A DNA stretch of 45,234 bases from assembly GCA_946624065.1 (NCBI GenBank), contig CAMORT010000014.1, positions 1 to 45,234 on the forward strand, read 5' to 3'. The stretch is from F23-D06 sp002392325. Lineage in GTDB: Bacteria > Bacteroidota > Bacteroidia > Bacteroidales > WCHB1-69. Positions within the stretch are counted from its first letter, which is position 1. Every line of letters begins with the position of its first letter. Positions 15,903 through 23,638 of the stretch are shown one piece after another. Position numbers and translations under genes: made by a program. Under the pieces are notes generated by a model, which had not been told where the DNA came from, made no database searches, and was given only the letters and a program-made list of their open reading frames with translations.

Positions 15903-17248
15903 CCATTGTCTCTCAACTCTTTCATCGCCTCCTCCACAATCTTCTGGCATTCTGTTTTGGAAGGACATACTACCTCGCACAAGGCGAAATCCTCGGAGTC
16001 AACCTCATAAATCCCAAGGGCCTCCATTTGCTCAATGTCCTTGATGGCACATGCTTTCAGGAGTTGCAGCGGCAGCAGGTCGTAGGGGAATACTTTTTCA
16101 TACACATCCGTCATCATGAACGTGCGGCGACCGCCATGCAGGGAAGTGTTGAATTGATAGGTCCGTTTGGGTGTAAGCCAGGAAAGGAATGTGTGCGACA
16201 GACTCCATTTCTTGAATCCCGGCAGCAGCCAGCCCAGAATCTCGCGCTGTCCGCCCTCCTCTATTGCGGTGACCTGCCGGTCGTAGAAACGCACGGAGGG
16301 CCATTCATCCAGGATTTTACCGGTCAGAACATTGCCGGAGATATTACGCGCATGTAGAGACGCGCGGCCGTGTGTCTCTACATGTGTATCCAACAAAACC
16401 GAAAGATCGGCACCGTATGGCATCCGCACATAACAGGGGTTCTGCATGCAAGGCCCTGTCAGTGCCACCGTGCGCTCGAAACCAAGCTCATGGCGGCTGA
16501 AGAAACGGCCGATGGTAGCGACATCATCCGGGGAAATATACCATACGATCTCGCCCTTCTGGATAGGTGCGATTCTGTGAATCTGAGTGCCCACATTCCC
16601 AGCGGGGTGTGGACCACTAAAATAGTGTTTCTCCGTATTTGGAATATTCTCAAATATCTCATTATCAGCTTCTTCACGCATACACAGGTGCATGGGTGCG
16701 TTGGCTATGGTTTTCACCACTTGAATGCCTGCGCGAAAGTCCTCTTCCCTACCCTTCATCAAAAATGCGTAATCAGGAGCCAAAGGCGCTGAGTCAAAGC
16801 AAGATATGAACACCACTTTGGGTTTCGCATCGGGATTTGGGATCGTGGAAAATGGTCTTTGCCGCAGCAGGGACCACAACCCGTACTGAAGCATCAGTTG
16901 CAGATATTCTTCCGCATTCTCTGGATTCTGGAATTCCAGTTTCCGAGAGGTTTGAGCGTTTGAAGTGTCCACGATTATCGTGCGGATTACCCGTTTTTCA
17001 CCCCGGACAACTTGCCGGACTGTACCATACACGGGAGAAACAATTTGTATGCGCTCATCATTTTTGTCATGAAACAAAGGTGTCCCTATCTCTACGGCAT
17101 CCCCTTCCTGCACGGACAATCGCGGGGCAAGCCATTTGAAATCAGAGGGATGAATATAACAACAAGCAGGTGTTTGCCAATTATCCCACTCTTGGGCGGC
17201 GGCACCTGCTAGTTTAAGGTCCAATCCTTTTCTGATATGGAAACGCAT
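15899..17248 (-). CDS. nqrA: Na+-translocating NADH:quinone reductase subunit A
   Basis: Peripheral cytoplasmic subunit of the sodium pump, linked to quinone binding. The 449-residue product starts MRFHIRKGLDLKLAGAA and has the family motifs VQEGDAVEIGTPLFHDK, GTVRQVVRGEKR, VALTGPCMQNPCYVR, RNISGNVLTG and HGGRRTFMMTDVYEKVFPYD. A palindromic repeat (16351-16384) is read in frame as VETHGRASLHAR, residues about 289-300, just before RNISGNVLTG, where I recall other NqrA proteins being shorter. The total length is normal. TTG at 17254 is an alternative start. It is transcribed with DUF4293 and separated from nqrB by the hicAB cassette. Confidence 0.94.
   Translation of the reverse strand: MRFHIRKGLDLKLAGAAAQEWDNWQTPACCYIHPSDFKWLAPRLSVQEGDAVEIGTPLFHDKNDERIQIVSPVYGTVRQVVRGEKRVIRTIIVDTSNAQTSRKLEFQNPENAEEYLQLMLQYGLWSLLRQRPFSTIPNPDAKPKVVFISCFDSAPLAPDYAFLMKGREEDFRAGIQVVKTIANAPMHLCMREEADNEIFENIPNTEKHYFSGPHPAGNVGTQIHRIAPIQKGEIVWYISPDDVATIGRFFSRHELGFERTVALTGPCMQNPCYVRMPYGADLSVLLDTHVETHGRASLHARNISGNVLTGKILDEWPSVRFYDRQVTAIEEGGQREILGWLLPGFKKWSLSHTFLSWLTPKRTYQFNTSLHGGRRTFMMTDVYEKVFPYDLLPLQLLKACAIKDIEQMEALGIYEVDSEDFALCEVVCPSKTECQKIVEEAMKELRDNG
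16351..16384. repeat. palindromic repeat, TGTAGAGAC-N12-GTCTCTACA type, inside nqrA
   Basis: Arms CATGTAGAGAC (16351-16361) and GTCTCTACATG (16374-16384) are perfect inverted repeats around a 12-base centre GCGCGGCCGTGT. The same geometry, nine-base arms and a 12-base centre, recurs at 25093-25122. It is carried in frame by nqrA. Confidence 0.75.
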
Positions 17249-17262
17249 ATTCAAAAACGATA

Positions 17263-17751
17263 TTAGCGAAGTCTGTCCGCAGATCTTACCAAAGCTTCGT
17301 CTTTCTTTATGAATTTATTGGCCAGATAGAGGCATACCGCTTCTACGCATATTAGTATCAATATCAATGCTTTATATGCGAAGGTGAATTCGAAATCCAC
17401 ACCTCTTGTAGCGAAATATTTCTTGAAAATAACATCCGGGCAAAGCCATAAGATCAGCATCAGCGCAACCAAATACACAATCATGTTGATGGATATGATG
17501 TGCGTTTGGCGGATGCGGTTCTTATACGAGAATAAGGCGATAAGGGATAGTGCCGAGCAGATGACCAGACACAGTGCCACATAATAAACGCGGACGATGG
17601 TATGTCCTTCCGGGATGTTATATTTCAACGAGATGGCGTTGAACAAGAATTGGGAATCTTCGGTGTTAATGTATCCGAATGGGATAAAAAGCAGCACGAT
17701 AGGGATAATGGCTGCAACTAATAAAAACAAAGATTGAATTCGTTGGATCAT
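17263..17751 (-). CDS. DUF4293 family membrane protein
   Basis: A 162-residue protein with four predicted membrane helices (about 7-27, 55-75, 88-105, 123-145). The start MIQRIQSLFLLVAAIIPIVL is the hallmark of DUF4293, a family confined to Bacteroidota. A small extracellular loop (NTEDSQFLFNAISLKYNIPE) separates helices one and two. It lies 14 bases upstream of nqrA on the same strand and is probably co-transcribed. No function is known for the family. Confidence 0.85.
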   Translation of the reverse strand: MIQRIQSLFLLVAAIIPIVLLFIPFGYINTEDSQFLFNAISLKYNIPEGHTIVRVYYVALCLVICSALSLIALFSYKNRIRQTHIISINMIVYLVALMLILWLCPDVIFKKYFATRGVDFEFTFAYKALILILICVEAVCLYLANKFIKKDEALVRSADRLR

Positions 17752-17763
17752 GAAGTTGGTTTT

Positions 17764-17799
17764 AAAGTTTATAAGGTTCGTAAAGTTCTTAAAGGTTAG
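17764..17799. repeat. degenerate 9-base tandem repeat, GTTYNTAAR
   Basis: On the plus strand GTTTATAAG, GTTCGTAAA and GTTCTTAAA follow one another and run into GGTTAGG. They fill the gap between the LEA-like gene and DUF4293. No promoter box is visible in this gap. Confidence 0.5.
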
Positions 17800-17802
17800 G
17801 GC

Positions 17803-18453
17803 TTAGCGTTTGTGTGTGGAAGCCTCTTTTGCTTGTTTTCGGTCCTGTTTCGTCGCTTTTGGCGAGGACTGGAACGTTTTGGTCAGGGTGATTGGGGAGA
17901 GTTTGATGGGAGTTCTTCCCATACTGAGGTAAGGGGTGAATTTCACTTTCACATCGGAGGATGTGCCATTTCCTTTGTCTTGTATATCCTTGATACACTT
18001 GATGATACTGCCAACCTCCCGATTCTTGATAACCGAAACCAGATTCATTTTCACGGGAATCGGAATCACCATGGAACTGTTAGCGGGAATGATGTACTCC
18101 TTGTCGCGGCTGCTGCCGGTGGCAATAGCGTTGGGTTGGTTGTTCAGGAACAGTTCATAGTCGTAGCCGATCAGCCGAGCCATGCGGTTGGTGGGGTTCT
18201 CCGTTTTCACATTCACATCACAGGTAATGGTGAGGTCCAGATTCTTGATGGCTTCCATTGCTTTGGAAAGGTTTGTGATGGAAAGGTCCTTCGCGCTGCT
18301 GACATTGCTGAAATTGATGCCCGCCCAGGTTACATTCTTCACACCGGCCATGGCAAATTTGCAGTTCAGCAGATTGGAGAATTGGAGGATGCTGCAGCCC
18401 GTCAAGGTTACAATACTGCATACGATGAGGCAGATAAGGACATGTTTTTTCAT
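17803..18453 (-). CDS. LEA14-like (LEA type 2) lipoprotein
   Basis: A 216-residue lipoprotein. The signal peptide ends in a lipobox, LTGC, so Cys20 should be lipidated. Residues about 35-185 fit the LEA type 2 (water-stress) beta-sandwich: NLDLTITCDVNVKTENPTNR, then YDYELFLNNQPNAIATG, with alternating hydrophobic strands and the family's N-P-[TN] turn. The C-terminus is basic and Lys/Gln-rich (KATKQDRKQAKEASTHKR). The family binds or shields other molecules, but the bacterial role is unknown. It lies five bases after lolD. Lipidation and the LolD neighbour make an envelope role likely. Confidence 0.75.
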   Translation of the reverse strand: MKKHVLICLIVCSIVTLTGCSILQFSNLLNCKFAMAGVKNVTWAGINFSNVSSAKDLSITNLSKAMEAIKNLDLTITCDVNVKTENPTNRMARLIGYDYELFLNNQPNAIATGSSRDKEYIIPANSSMVIPIPVKMNLVSVIKNREVGSIIKCIKDIQDKGNGTSSDVKVKFTPYLSMGRTPIKLSPITLTKTFQSSPKATKQDRKQAKEASTHKR

Positions 18454-18458
18454 AATGA

Positions 18459-19112
18459 TTATTGTATTACTTTTCCATCTTGCAGGATGATTTTGCGGTC
18501 CGACAAGGTGGCGAGTTCTTCATTATGGGTGACGATGATAAAGGTTTGGTGGAATTGGTCGCGCAGATCGAAGAAGAGTTGGTGCAGTTTTTTGGCGTTG
18601 TCGGTGTCCAGGTTGCCGGAGGGCTCGTCGGCCAGGATGAGTTTTGGGTTGTTCATCAGGGCGCGGGCCACGGCCACGCGTTGCTGCTCACCTCCGGAAA
18701 GTTCGTTGGGCTTGTGATTTACACGACCTTTTAACTTCAGAAAATCAAGCAGTTCGGTGGCCTTATGTAAAGCATCCTTGCGGGACTTTCCGGCTATCAT
18801 GGCGGGCAATGCCACATTCTCTACTGCTGTGAATTCTGGCAGCAGATGGTGGAACTGATAGACGAACCCGATATGCTGGTTCCGGAACTCCGACAGTTGG
18901 TTGTCGTTGAGCGAACCGATTTTGGTGTTGTCGATGACAATCTCGCCGCTGTCGGGTTTGTCCAGCGTGCCGATAAGATGCAACAAAGTGGTCTTGCCGG
19001 CCCCGGAAGGACCGACAATGGTGACCACTTTGGAGTCTTCAATCGTGAGGGTTATGTTCTTCAGCACATGAAGATTGCCATAACTCTTTTCGATATTGCG
19101 GATTTGGATCAT
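18459..19112 (-). CDS. lolD: ABC transporter ATP-binding protein, LolD/MacB type
   Basis: A 217-residue ATPase subunit with Walker A GPSGAGKT (34-41), Q-loop FVYQFHHLLPEF, signature LSGGEQQRVAVARAL, Walker B LILADEP and the switch His in IIVTHNEEL. The D-loop SGNLDT is also present. The length and the LLPEFTAVENV sequence fit LolD/MacB-type ATPases, which power lipoprotein release or other envelope work. No permease gene is adjacent, so its partner must be elsewhere. Its ATG overlaps the etfA stop in TAATG, which couples it to an electron-transfer gene with no obvious functional link. Confidence 0.88.
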   Translation of the reverse strand: MIQIRNIEKSYGNLHVLKNITLTIEDSKVVTIVGPSGAGKTTLLHLIGTLDKPDSGEIVIDNTKIGSLNDNQLSEFRNQHIGFVYQFHHLLPEFTAVENVALPAMIAGKSRKDALHKATELLDFLKLKGRVNHKPNELSGGEQQRVAVARALMNNPKLILADEPSGNLDTDNAKKLHQLFFDLRDQFHQTFIIVTHNEELATLSDRKIILQDGKVIQ

Positions 19113-20119
19113 TATTTTTCAATTTCCTTGGCGAGGCGGGCGGTAAGCAGCGGAACCACTTTATTGAGGTCGCAGACAATACCGAGGTCGGCCACGCTGA
19201 AGATAGGTGCGAACTTGTCCTTGTTGATGGCGATGATCAGTTCGGATTCTTCCATACCGGCGAGGTGCTGGATGGCGCCGCTGATACCACAGGCCATGTA
19301 GAGGTTGGGGCGCACGGTCTTGCCGGTTTGTCCCACTTGTCGGCTGTGGTCGATGATGCCGGCGTCAACCATGGCGCGGGAAGAGGAGACTTCAGCACCC
19401 GGGAGCACATCGGCCAGGGCTTGCAATTTGTCGAAACCCGCTTTGTTGGCAACGCCACGGCCGCCGGAGATCAGGATCTTGGCATCCGTAATGTCCACCG
19501 TGCCCTTGTCTTCTTTCACATTCTTGACCAGACGCACTTTGAACTTGCTGCTGTCGAAAGTGGGCTTGAAGTCGATGATTTCACCCTTGCGGCTGTTGTC
19601 GCGGGCCATTTTCTGCATCACGCCCGGGCGCACGGTTGACATTTGCGGTCTGTGCTCCGTATTCAAGATGGTGGCCATAAGATTGCCACCGAAGGCGGGA
19701 CGCGTGGAGGCCAGCTGCATATCCTCGGTGATCTCCAACTTCGTGCAGTCGGCGGTCAAACCGGTGTTGAGGCGGCATGCCAAGCGCGGTGCAAGGTCAC
19801 GGCCAATGGTGGAGGCGCCAATCAGCATGATGCTGGGCTTGAACTCCATCACCACTTGGTAGATGGCTTGGGTGTATTGCTCTGTGAGATAGTCTTTTAA
19901 CTCAGGAGCGTCCATGCAAATCACTTCGTCAGCGCCATATTCGATCAACATCTGGGCCTGGTCCTTGATTTGATGGCCGGCTAAGACGGCCACCACCTTC
20001 TCGTGAAGGTCGGCGGAAAGCTCGTGTGCCTTACCGAGCAATTCCAAAGCCACGGATTGGATAACGCCGTCGCGTTGCTCCACAAATACATGAATGTTCT
20101 TATAATCAGTTTTTTCCAT
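19112..20119 (-). CDS. etfA: electron transfer flavoprotein subunit alpha
   Basis: A 335-residue FAD-binding subunit. The N-terminal alpha/beta domain is followed by the C-terminal FAD domain with ISGGRGVANKAGFDKLQAL, EVSSSRAMVDAGIIDHSRQV, GQTGKTVRPNLYMACGISGA and IAINKDKFAPIFSVADLGIV, the complete family signature. It should accept electrons from the acyl-CoA dehydrogenase encoded upstream, or bifurcate electrons between crotonyl-CoA and ferredoxin; the sequence alone does not settle which. It follows etfB by 18 bases. Confidence 0.95.
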   Translation of the reverse strand: MEKTDYKNIHVFVEQRDGVIQSVALELLGKAHELSADLHEKVVAVLAGHQIKDQAQMLIEYGADEVICMDAPELKDYLTEQYTQAIYQVVMEFKPSIMLIGASTIGRDLAPRLACRLNTGLTADCTKLEITEDMQLASTRPAFGGNLMATILNTEHRPQMSTVRPGVMQKMARDNSRKGEIIDFKPTFDSSKFKVRLVKNVKEDKGTVDITDAKILISGGRGVANKAGFDKLQALADVLPGAEVSSSRAMVDAGIIDHSRQVGQTGKTVRPNLYMACGISGAIQHLAGMEESELIIAINKDKFAPIFSVADLGIVCDLNKVVPLLTARLAKEIEK

Positions 20120-20137
20120 AGTCTTATAAATTCTCGG

Positions 20138-20920
20138 TTAAATAATATGTTTCTCTTTCAGTTTCTTGACGATAATCTCAACAGCTTCCTCAGCATCGAC
20201 TTCGAACACCTCGCCGGGTTGTTTCTGCGGTTTGGTGAACGACTTCTTCACGCGGGTGGGCGAGCCGGAGAGACCGAGGCGCTCCACTTCCACATCGAGT
20301 TTGTCAGCGCCCCACACTTCCACTTCCTTGTCGTAGGCCTCCATGATGCCCTTGACGGTCATGTAGCGCGGTTTGATGGCGGAGGAAAGTACGGTGAGCA
20401 CACAGGGCGTTTCCACTTCGAGAATCTGATAACCCTCTTCCGTCTCTTTGGTGACGGTGCAGAGTTTCTTGCCGTCAAAATCGAGATTGGTGGCGTAAGT
20501 GACCTGCGGGAGGTCCAAGTGCTGTGCCAGGGACACCGGGGTTTGGGCGGTGTCGCCGTCGATAGCCTGGCGGCCAGCCAGAATAAGGTCGTAGTCCAGC
20601 GTCTTGATGGCACCGGAGAGCGCGTAGGAGGTGGCCAGCGTGTCAGCGCCCGCGAACTTGCGGTCAGACAGCAGGATGGCTCTGTCGGCGCCCATGGCGA
20701 AGGCCTCGCGGCAGATGGCGTCGGCTTGCGGTGGACCCATGGTGATGACGGTGACATGCGCACCGAACTTGTCCTTCAGCTGCAATGCCATTTCCAAGGC
20801 CGATGCATCGTCCGGATTCAAAATTGAAGGAACACCGTCACGGATCAATGTGCCCGTCACCGGGTTGATCTTGATGACATTGGTGTTCGGAACCTGTTTT
20901 ATTGTTACAATGATATTCAT
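20138..20920 (-). CDS. etfB: electron transfer flavoprotein subunit beta
   Basis: A 260-residue subunit starting MNIIVTIKQVPNTNVIKINP. It has the AMP/FAD-binding pattern VTVITMGPPQADAICREAFA, MGADRAILLSDRKFAGADTL, and DLILAGRQAIDGDTAQTP. The C-terminal tail LSGSPTRVKKSF is typical of the clostridial/Bacteroidota branch found with butyryl-CoA dehydrogenase. It lies 74 bases after the dehydrogenase gene. No -7 box is visible in that gap, which instead holds degenerate copies of the palindromic repeat, so co-transcription is likely. Confidence 0.95.
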   Translation of the reverse strand: MNIIVTIKQVPNTNVIKINPVTGTLIRDGVPSILNPDDASALEMALQLKDKFGAHVTVITMGPPQADAICREAFAMGADRAILLSDRKFAGADTLATSYALSGAIKTLDYDLILAGRQAIDGDTAQTPVSLAQHLDLPQVTYATNLDFDGKKLCTVTKETEEGYQILEVETPCVLTVLSSAIKPRYMTVKGIMEAYDKEVEVWGADKLDVEVERLGLSGSPTRVKKSFTKPQKQPGEVFEVDAEEAVEIIVKKLKEKHII

Positions 20921-20939
20921 TTTATGCTTTTTTATTTAT

Positions 20940-20984
20940 TGAGACGCACGGCCTATTATCGTGGAGACGCACGGTCGTGGTCTT
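20940..20984. repeat. two degenerate copies of the GAGACGCACGG repeat
   Basis: GAGACGCACGG occurs at 20941-20951 and again at 20964-20974. The second copy retains a partial partner arm (GTCTT at 20980-20984) with an 11-base centre that resembles the nqrA element. They occupy the gap between the dehydrogenase gene and etfB. Confidence 0.55.
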
Positions 20985-20994
20985 TGCGATTTTT

Positions 20995-22134
20995 TTATTT
21001 GAATAATTTTCCGGCGATGACCATGCGTTGCACCTCAGAGGTACCCTCATAGATCTCAGTAATCTTGGCGTCACGCATCATGCGCTCCACTTCGTACTCG
21101 CGGGTGTAACCGTAACCGCCGTGGAACTGGACACACTTGGTGGTTGTCTCCATTGCGGTTTCCGCGCAGTACAACTTGGCCATGGCAGCGTCCACGGAAT
21201 ACGGAAGGTGCATGTCTTTCTTCCAAGCGGCCTGGCGCACCAGCAGACGGGCGGCTTGGATCTTGGTCTCGAGGTTGGCCATTTGGAACTGGGTGTTCTG
21301 GAACTGGGCCAGCGTCTTGCCGAACTGTTTGCGCTCTTTGGTGTATTTCACCGTTGCGTCCAACGCACCCTGGGCGATGCCGAGTGCCTGGGAGGCGATA
21401 CCGATACGACCGCCATCCAGCGTCATCATGGCAATCTTGAAGCCCTTGCCGAGTTCACCGAGCAGGTTGGCCTTCGGGATGCGGCAGTTTTCGAAAATCA
21501 ACTCACAAGTGGCGGAACCGCGGATACCCATCTTCTTCTCCTTCTTGCCGATGGAGAAACCGGGGGTGCCCTTCTCCACGATGAAAGCAGAGATGCCCTT
21601 GGTGCCGAGCGACTTGTCGGTCATGGCCATAATCACATACACATGCGCATATCCTGCGTTGGTGATGAATATCTTGCTGCCGTTGAGCACCCATTCCTCA
21701 CCATCCAACACGGCTGTGGTCTGCTGCATGGCAGCATCCGTACCAGCGTTGGGCTCGGTAAGGCCAAAGGCGCCAATCCACTCGCCGGAAGCGAGTTTCG
21801 GCAAATATTTCTGTTTCTGCTCCTCCGTGCCGAATTCCAGAATCGGGTTCATGCACAGGGAGGTGTGCGCACTCACGATAACGCCTGTGGTGGCGCAAAC
21901 CTTCGACAGTTCTTCCACTGCCATGATATACATTTGGTTGGTGCCGCCCTGTCCGCCGTATTCCACGGGGATGGGAATGCCCATGATGCCAATCTTGGCC
22001 ATTTTCTCTACCGTCTCGATCGGGAAACGCTCCTGATCGTCAACCTCGGCTGCCAACGGTTGAACTTCTTCCGCCGCAAATTTGCGGATCATCTGCAGGA
22101 AAAGTTCTTCTCTTTTGTTTAAACTAAAATCCAT
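20995..22134 (-). CDS. bcd: acyl-CoA dehydrogenase, short-chain (butyryl-CoA dehydrogenase type)
   Basis: A 379-residue flavoenzyme that interconverts acyl-CoA and 2-enoyl-CoA, using ETF. It begins MDFSLNKREELFLQMIRKFA and carries AFGLTEPNAGTDAAMQQTTA (FAD/substrate loop), FITNAGYAHVYVIMA, GIRGSATCELIFENCRIP, ERKQFGKTLAQFQNTQFQMA, and the C-terminal QFHGGYGYTREYEVERMMRD and AKITEIYEGTSEVQ, with the catalytic base Glu363. The position of that Glu and the EtfBA genes directly downstream favour the short-chain/butyryl type. Its role with crotonase and 3-hydroxybutyryl-CoA dehydrogenase (32.8-34.5 kb) would be butyrate formation or short-chain oxidation. Confidence 0.93.
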   Translation of the reverse strand: MDFSLNKREELFLQMIRKFAAEEVQPLAAEVDDQERFPIETVEKMAKIGIMGIPIPVEYGGQGGTNQMYIMAVEELSKVCATTGVIVSAHTSLCMNPILEFGTEEQKQKYLPKLASGEWIGAFGLTEPNAGTDAAMQQTTAVLDGEEWVLNGSKIFITNAGYAHVYVIMAMTDKSLGTKGISAFIVEKGTPGFSIGKKEKKMGIRGSATCELIFENCRIPKANLLGELGKGFKIAMMTLDGGRIGIASQALGIAQGALDATVKYTKERKQFGKTLAQFQNTQFQMANLETKIQAARLLVRQAAWKKDMHLPYSVDAAMAKLYCAETAMETTTKCVQFHGGYGYTREYEVERMMRDAKITEIYEGTSEVQRMVIAGKLFK

Positions 22135-22186
22135 TGTTCAGTTATTTGTGATTATTATTCGATATTGTACTATTTTAAGTGAAATG

Positions 22187-22274
22187 GGTAAAAAGGTACA
22201 TGTGGTGCATGTGGTGAAATGGGTACATGAGGATGATCCCTATCACCTCATTCACCTCCTTTACACCTTTTACC
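22187..22274. repeat. imperfect 30-base inverted repeat in the scoB-dehydrogenase gap
   Basis: The left arm 22187-22216 (starting GGTAAAAAGGTACATG) and the right arm 22244-22274 (ending CACCTTTTACC) are mostly complementary, with a centre of about 27 bases. Both arms are built from a GGTG/ATG-rich unit. The right arm resembles 9529-9556 in the lamin-tail gene. The gap has no gene and no clear -7 box. Confidence 0.55.
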
Positions 22275-22289
22275 TCATGAACCTATCCA

Positions 22290-22952
22290 TTAATCCAATT
22301 GCATGGGTTTGAGGTCCGGGGAGACGGTGAAGTCAGCCTCCGTGGCGGCTTTCACATCCTCAACGGTGAACTCGGGGTGCAACTCGGTGAGTACGAGGCC
22401 TTTGTCGGTGACGACCATGACACCCATTTCCGTGACAATCATGTCCACAGCGCCTTTAGCGGTGAGGGGCAGGTTGCATTTGTGCAGGATTTTGGGGTTG
22501 CCCTTTTGTGTGTGCTCCATGGCCACAATCACAGTCTTGGCTCCGATAAGGAGGTCCATAGCGCCACCCATACCCGGAGTGAGTTTGCCGGGGATCATCC
22601 AGTTGGCGATGTCGCCGTGTTCATCTACCTGCATAGCACCCAAAACAGTAGCGTCCACATGGCCGCCGCGGATCAGGGCGAAGGAATCAGCCGAACTGAA
22701 AGAGACTGCGCCGGGTTGTGCAGTGATGAAGCCGCCGCCGGAGTTGATCAAATTCAAATCTTCTTTGCCTTCCTCAGGGGTGGGCCCCATTCCAATCATG
22801 CCATTCTCGGTTTGGAGAATCACATGCACATCGTTTGGCAAATAGTTAGGAACCATGGTCGGCAGACCGATACCCAAGTTCACAACGTCGCCGTCTTTGA
22901 GTTCTTTGGCAACGCGCTTGGCAATCACTTCTCTCATTTGAGCTTTTTCCAT
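22290..22952 (-). CDS. 3-oxoacid (acetate/butyrate-acetoacetate) CoA-transferase subunit B
   Basis: A 220-residue beta subunit of a family I CoA-transferase, moving CoA between carboxylic acids. The catalytic Glu49 lies in LQTENGMIGMGP, followed by LINSGGGFITAQPGAVSFSS, RGGHVDATVLGAMQVDEHGD and NWMIPGKLTPGMGGAMDL, all classic. The alpha subunit gene normally sits directly upstream, but upstream here is a divergent membrane protein gene, so subunit A is either elsewhere or missing. The gene heads the unit leading to the acyl-CoA dehydrogenase, with its own -7 box (23013-23021). Confidence 0.9.
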   Translation of the reverse strand: MEKAQMREVIAKRVAKELKDGDVVNLGIGLPTMVPNYLPNDVHVILQTENGMIGMGPTPEEGKEDLNLINSGGGFITAQPGAVSFSSADSFALIRGGHVDATVLGAMQVDEHGDIANWMIPGKLTPGMGGAMDLLIGAKTVIVAMEHTQKGNPKILHKCNLPLTAKGAVDMIVTEMGVMVVTDKGLVLTELHPEFTVEDVKAATEADFTVSPDLKPMQLD

Positions 22953-23012
22953 AATCGTGTATTATTTATTAATTGTTAATATTAAAAAACGAAACGCCTA
23001 TATTAAAGGCGG

Positions 23013-23041
23013 GCAAAGATACAAAAAAATGTTTATTTTTG
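23013..23041. promoter_or_regulatory. divergent -7 boxes of the CoA-transferase gene (-) and the DUF5362-like gene (+)
   Basis: The minus strand reads TATCTTTGC at 23013-23021 for the CoA-transferase gene. The plus strand reads TATTTTTG at 23034-23041 for the membrane protein gene. A small hairpin, CGCCT/AGGCG, lies at 22995-23011 in the CoA-transferase leader. Confidence 0.55.
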
Positions 23042-23074
23042 TTGCGATATTTCACATTTTAAAACACAAACACT

Positions 23075-23572
23075 ATGGAGGAACAATTCAATAATGAGTT
23101 TGATAATGAAGTCGTTAATCAAATTCCAGAAAAACGGCATCAGTTTAATGAAACGGAAAAAGGGCTGATGACGCAGGCCTGTGCGTATGTGTACAGCATC
23201 AGCAAATGGATGAAATTCTTTTTCGTCCTGATGATTCTGGGTATCATTTTCATGGGCATTTTCGGCCTGGTATTCGCTTGCGGAGGTTCTTTGTTCAGCG
23301 CTGTCTCGGATGTGGCTTTCCCGGTATGGCTTTTCGGAATGGTGTATTTGGCATGTGCCGGCTTATATGTGGCCCCCGCCATTTACATGAGACGCATCTA
23401 TAAGGCGGCAGACCAGACATTGATTGCCAATGACAATGCGGCCATGGTGGAATTTTTGAAGAATAACAAGTCGCTCTGGAAATATTTCGGAATATTGACC
23501 ATTGTCTTGTTTGGCTTGAGCATCACGGTTTTTCCCCTTATCGGAGCCCTTGTTGGTTTGGCCAATCTATAA
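23075..23572 (+). CDS. DUF5362-like membrane protein
   Basis: A 165-residue protein with three or four membrane helices (about 45-66, 80-103, 140-162) after a charged N-terminus. The central stretch ACAGLYVAPAIYMRRIYKAA and the later DNAAMVEFLKNNKSLWKYFG, where a basic helix precedes the last membrane segment, remind me of the DUF5362 family of Bacteroidota. No catalytic motif is visible. It is transcribed alone from its own promoter, divergent from the CoA-transferase gene. The function is unknown, and the family call is from memory. Confidence 0.7.
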   Translation: MEEQFNNEFDNEVVNQIPEKRHQFNETEKGLMTQACAYVYSISKWMKFFFVLMILGIIFMGIFGLVFACGGSLFSAVSDVAFPVWLFGMVYLACAGLYVAPAIYMRRIYKAADQTLIANDNAAMVEFLKNNKSLWKYFGILTIVLFGLSITVFPLIGALVGLANL

Positions 23573-23638
23573 TAGGAAATGGGTTGTTTCCATAGGTACA
23601 TCTTCGGTACCCAAGTCACTTGCTTTGTCGGCAAGGCG

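Noticed and set aside
23595..23635. Two small hairpins, GGTAC/GTACC and CTTGC/GCAAG, each with a seven-base loop, between the convergent DUF5362-like and GIN genes
   Set aside because: The stems are five pairs each, with no T tract. They may be a weak terminator but cannot be supported.
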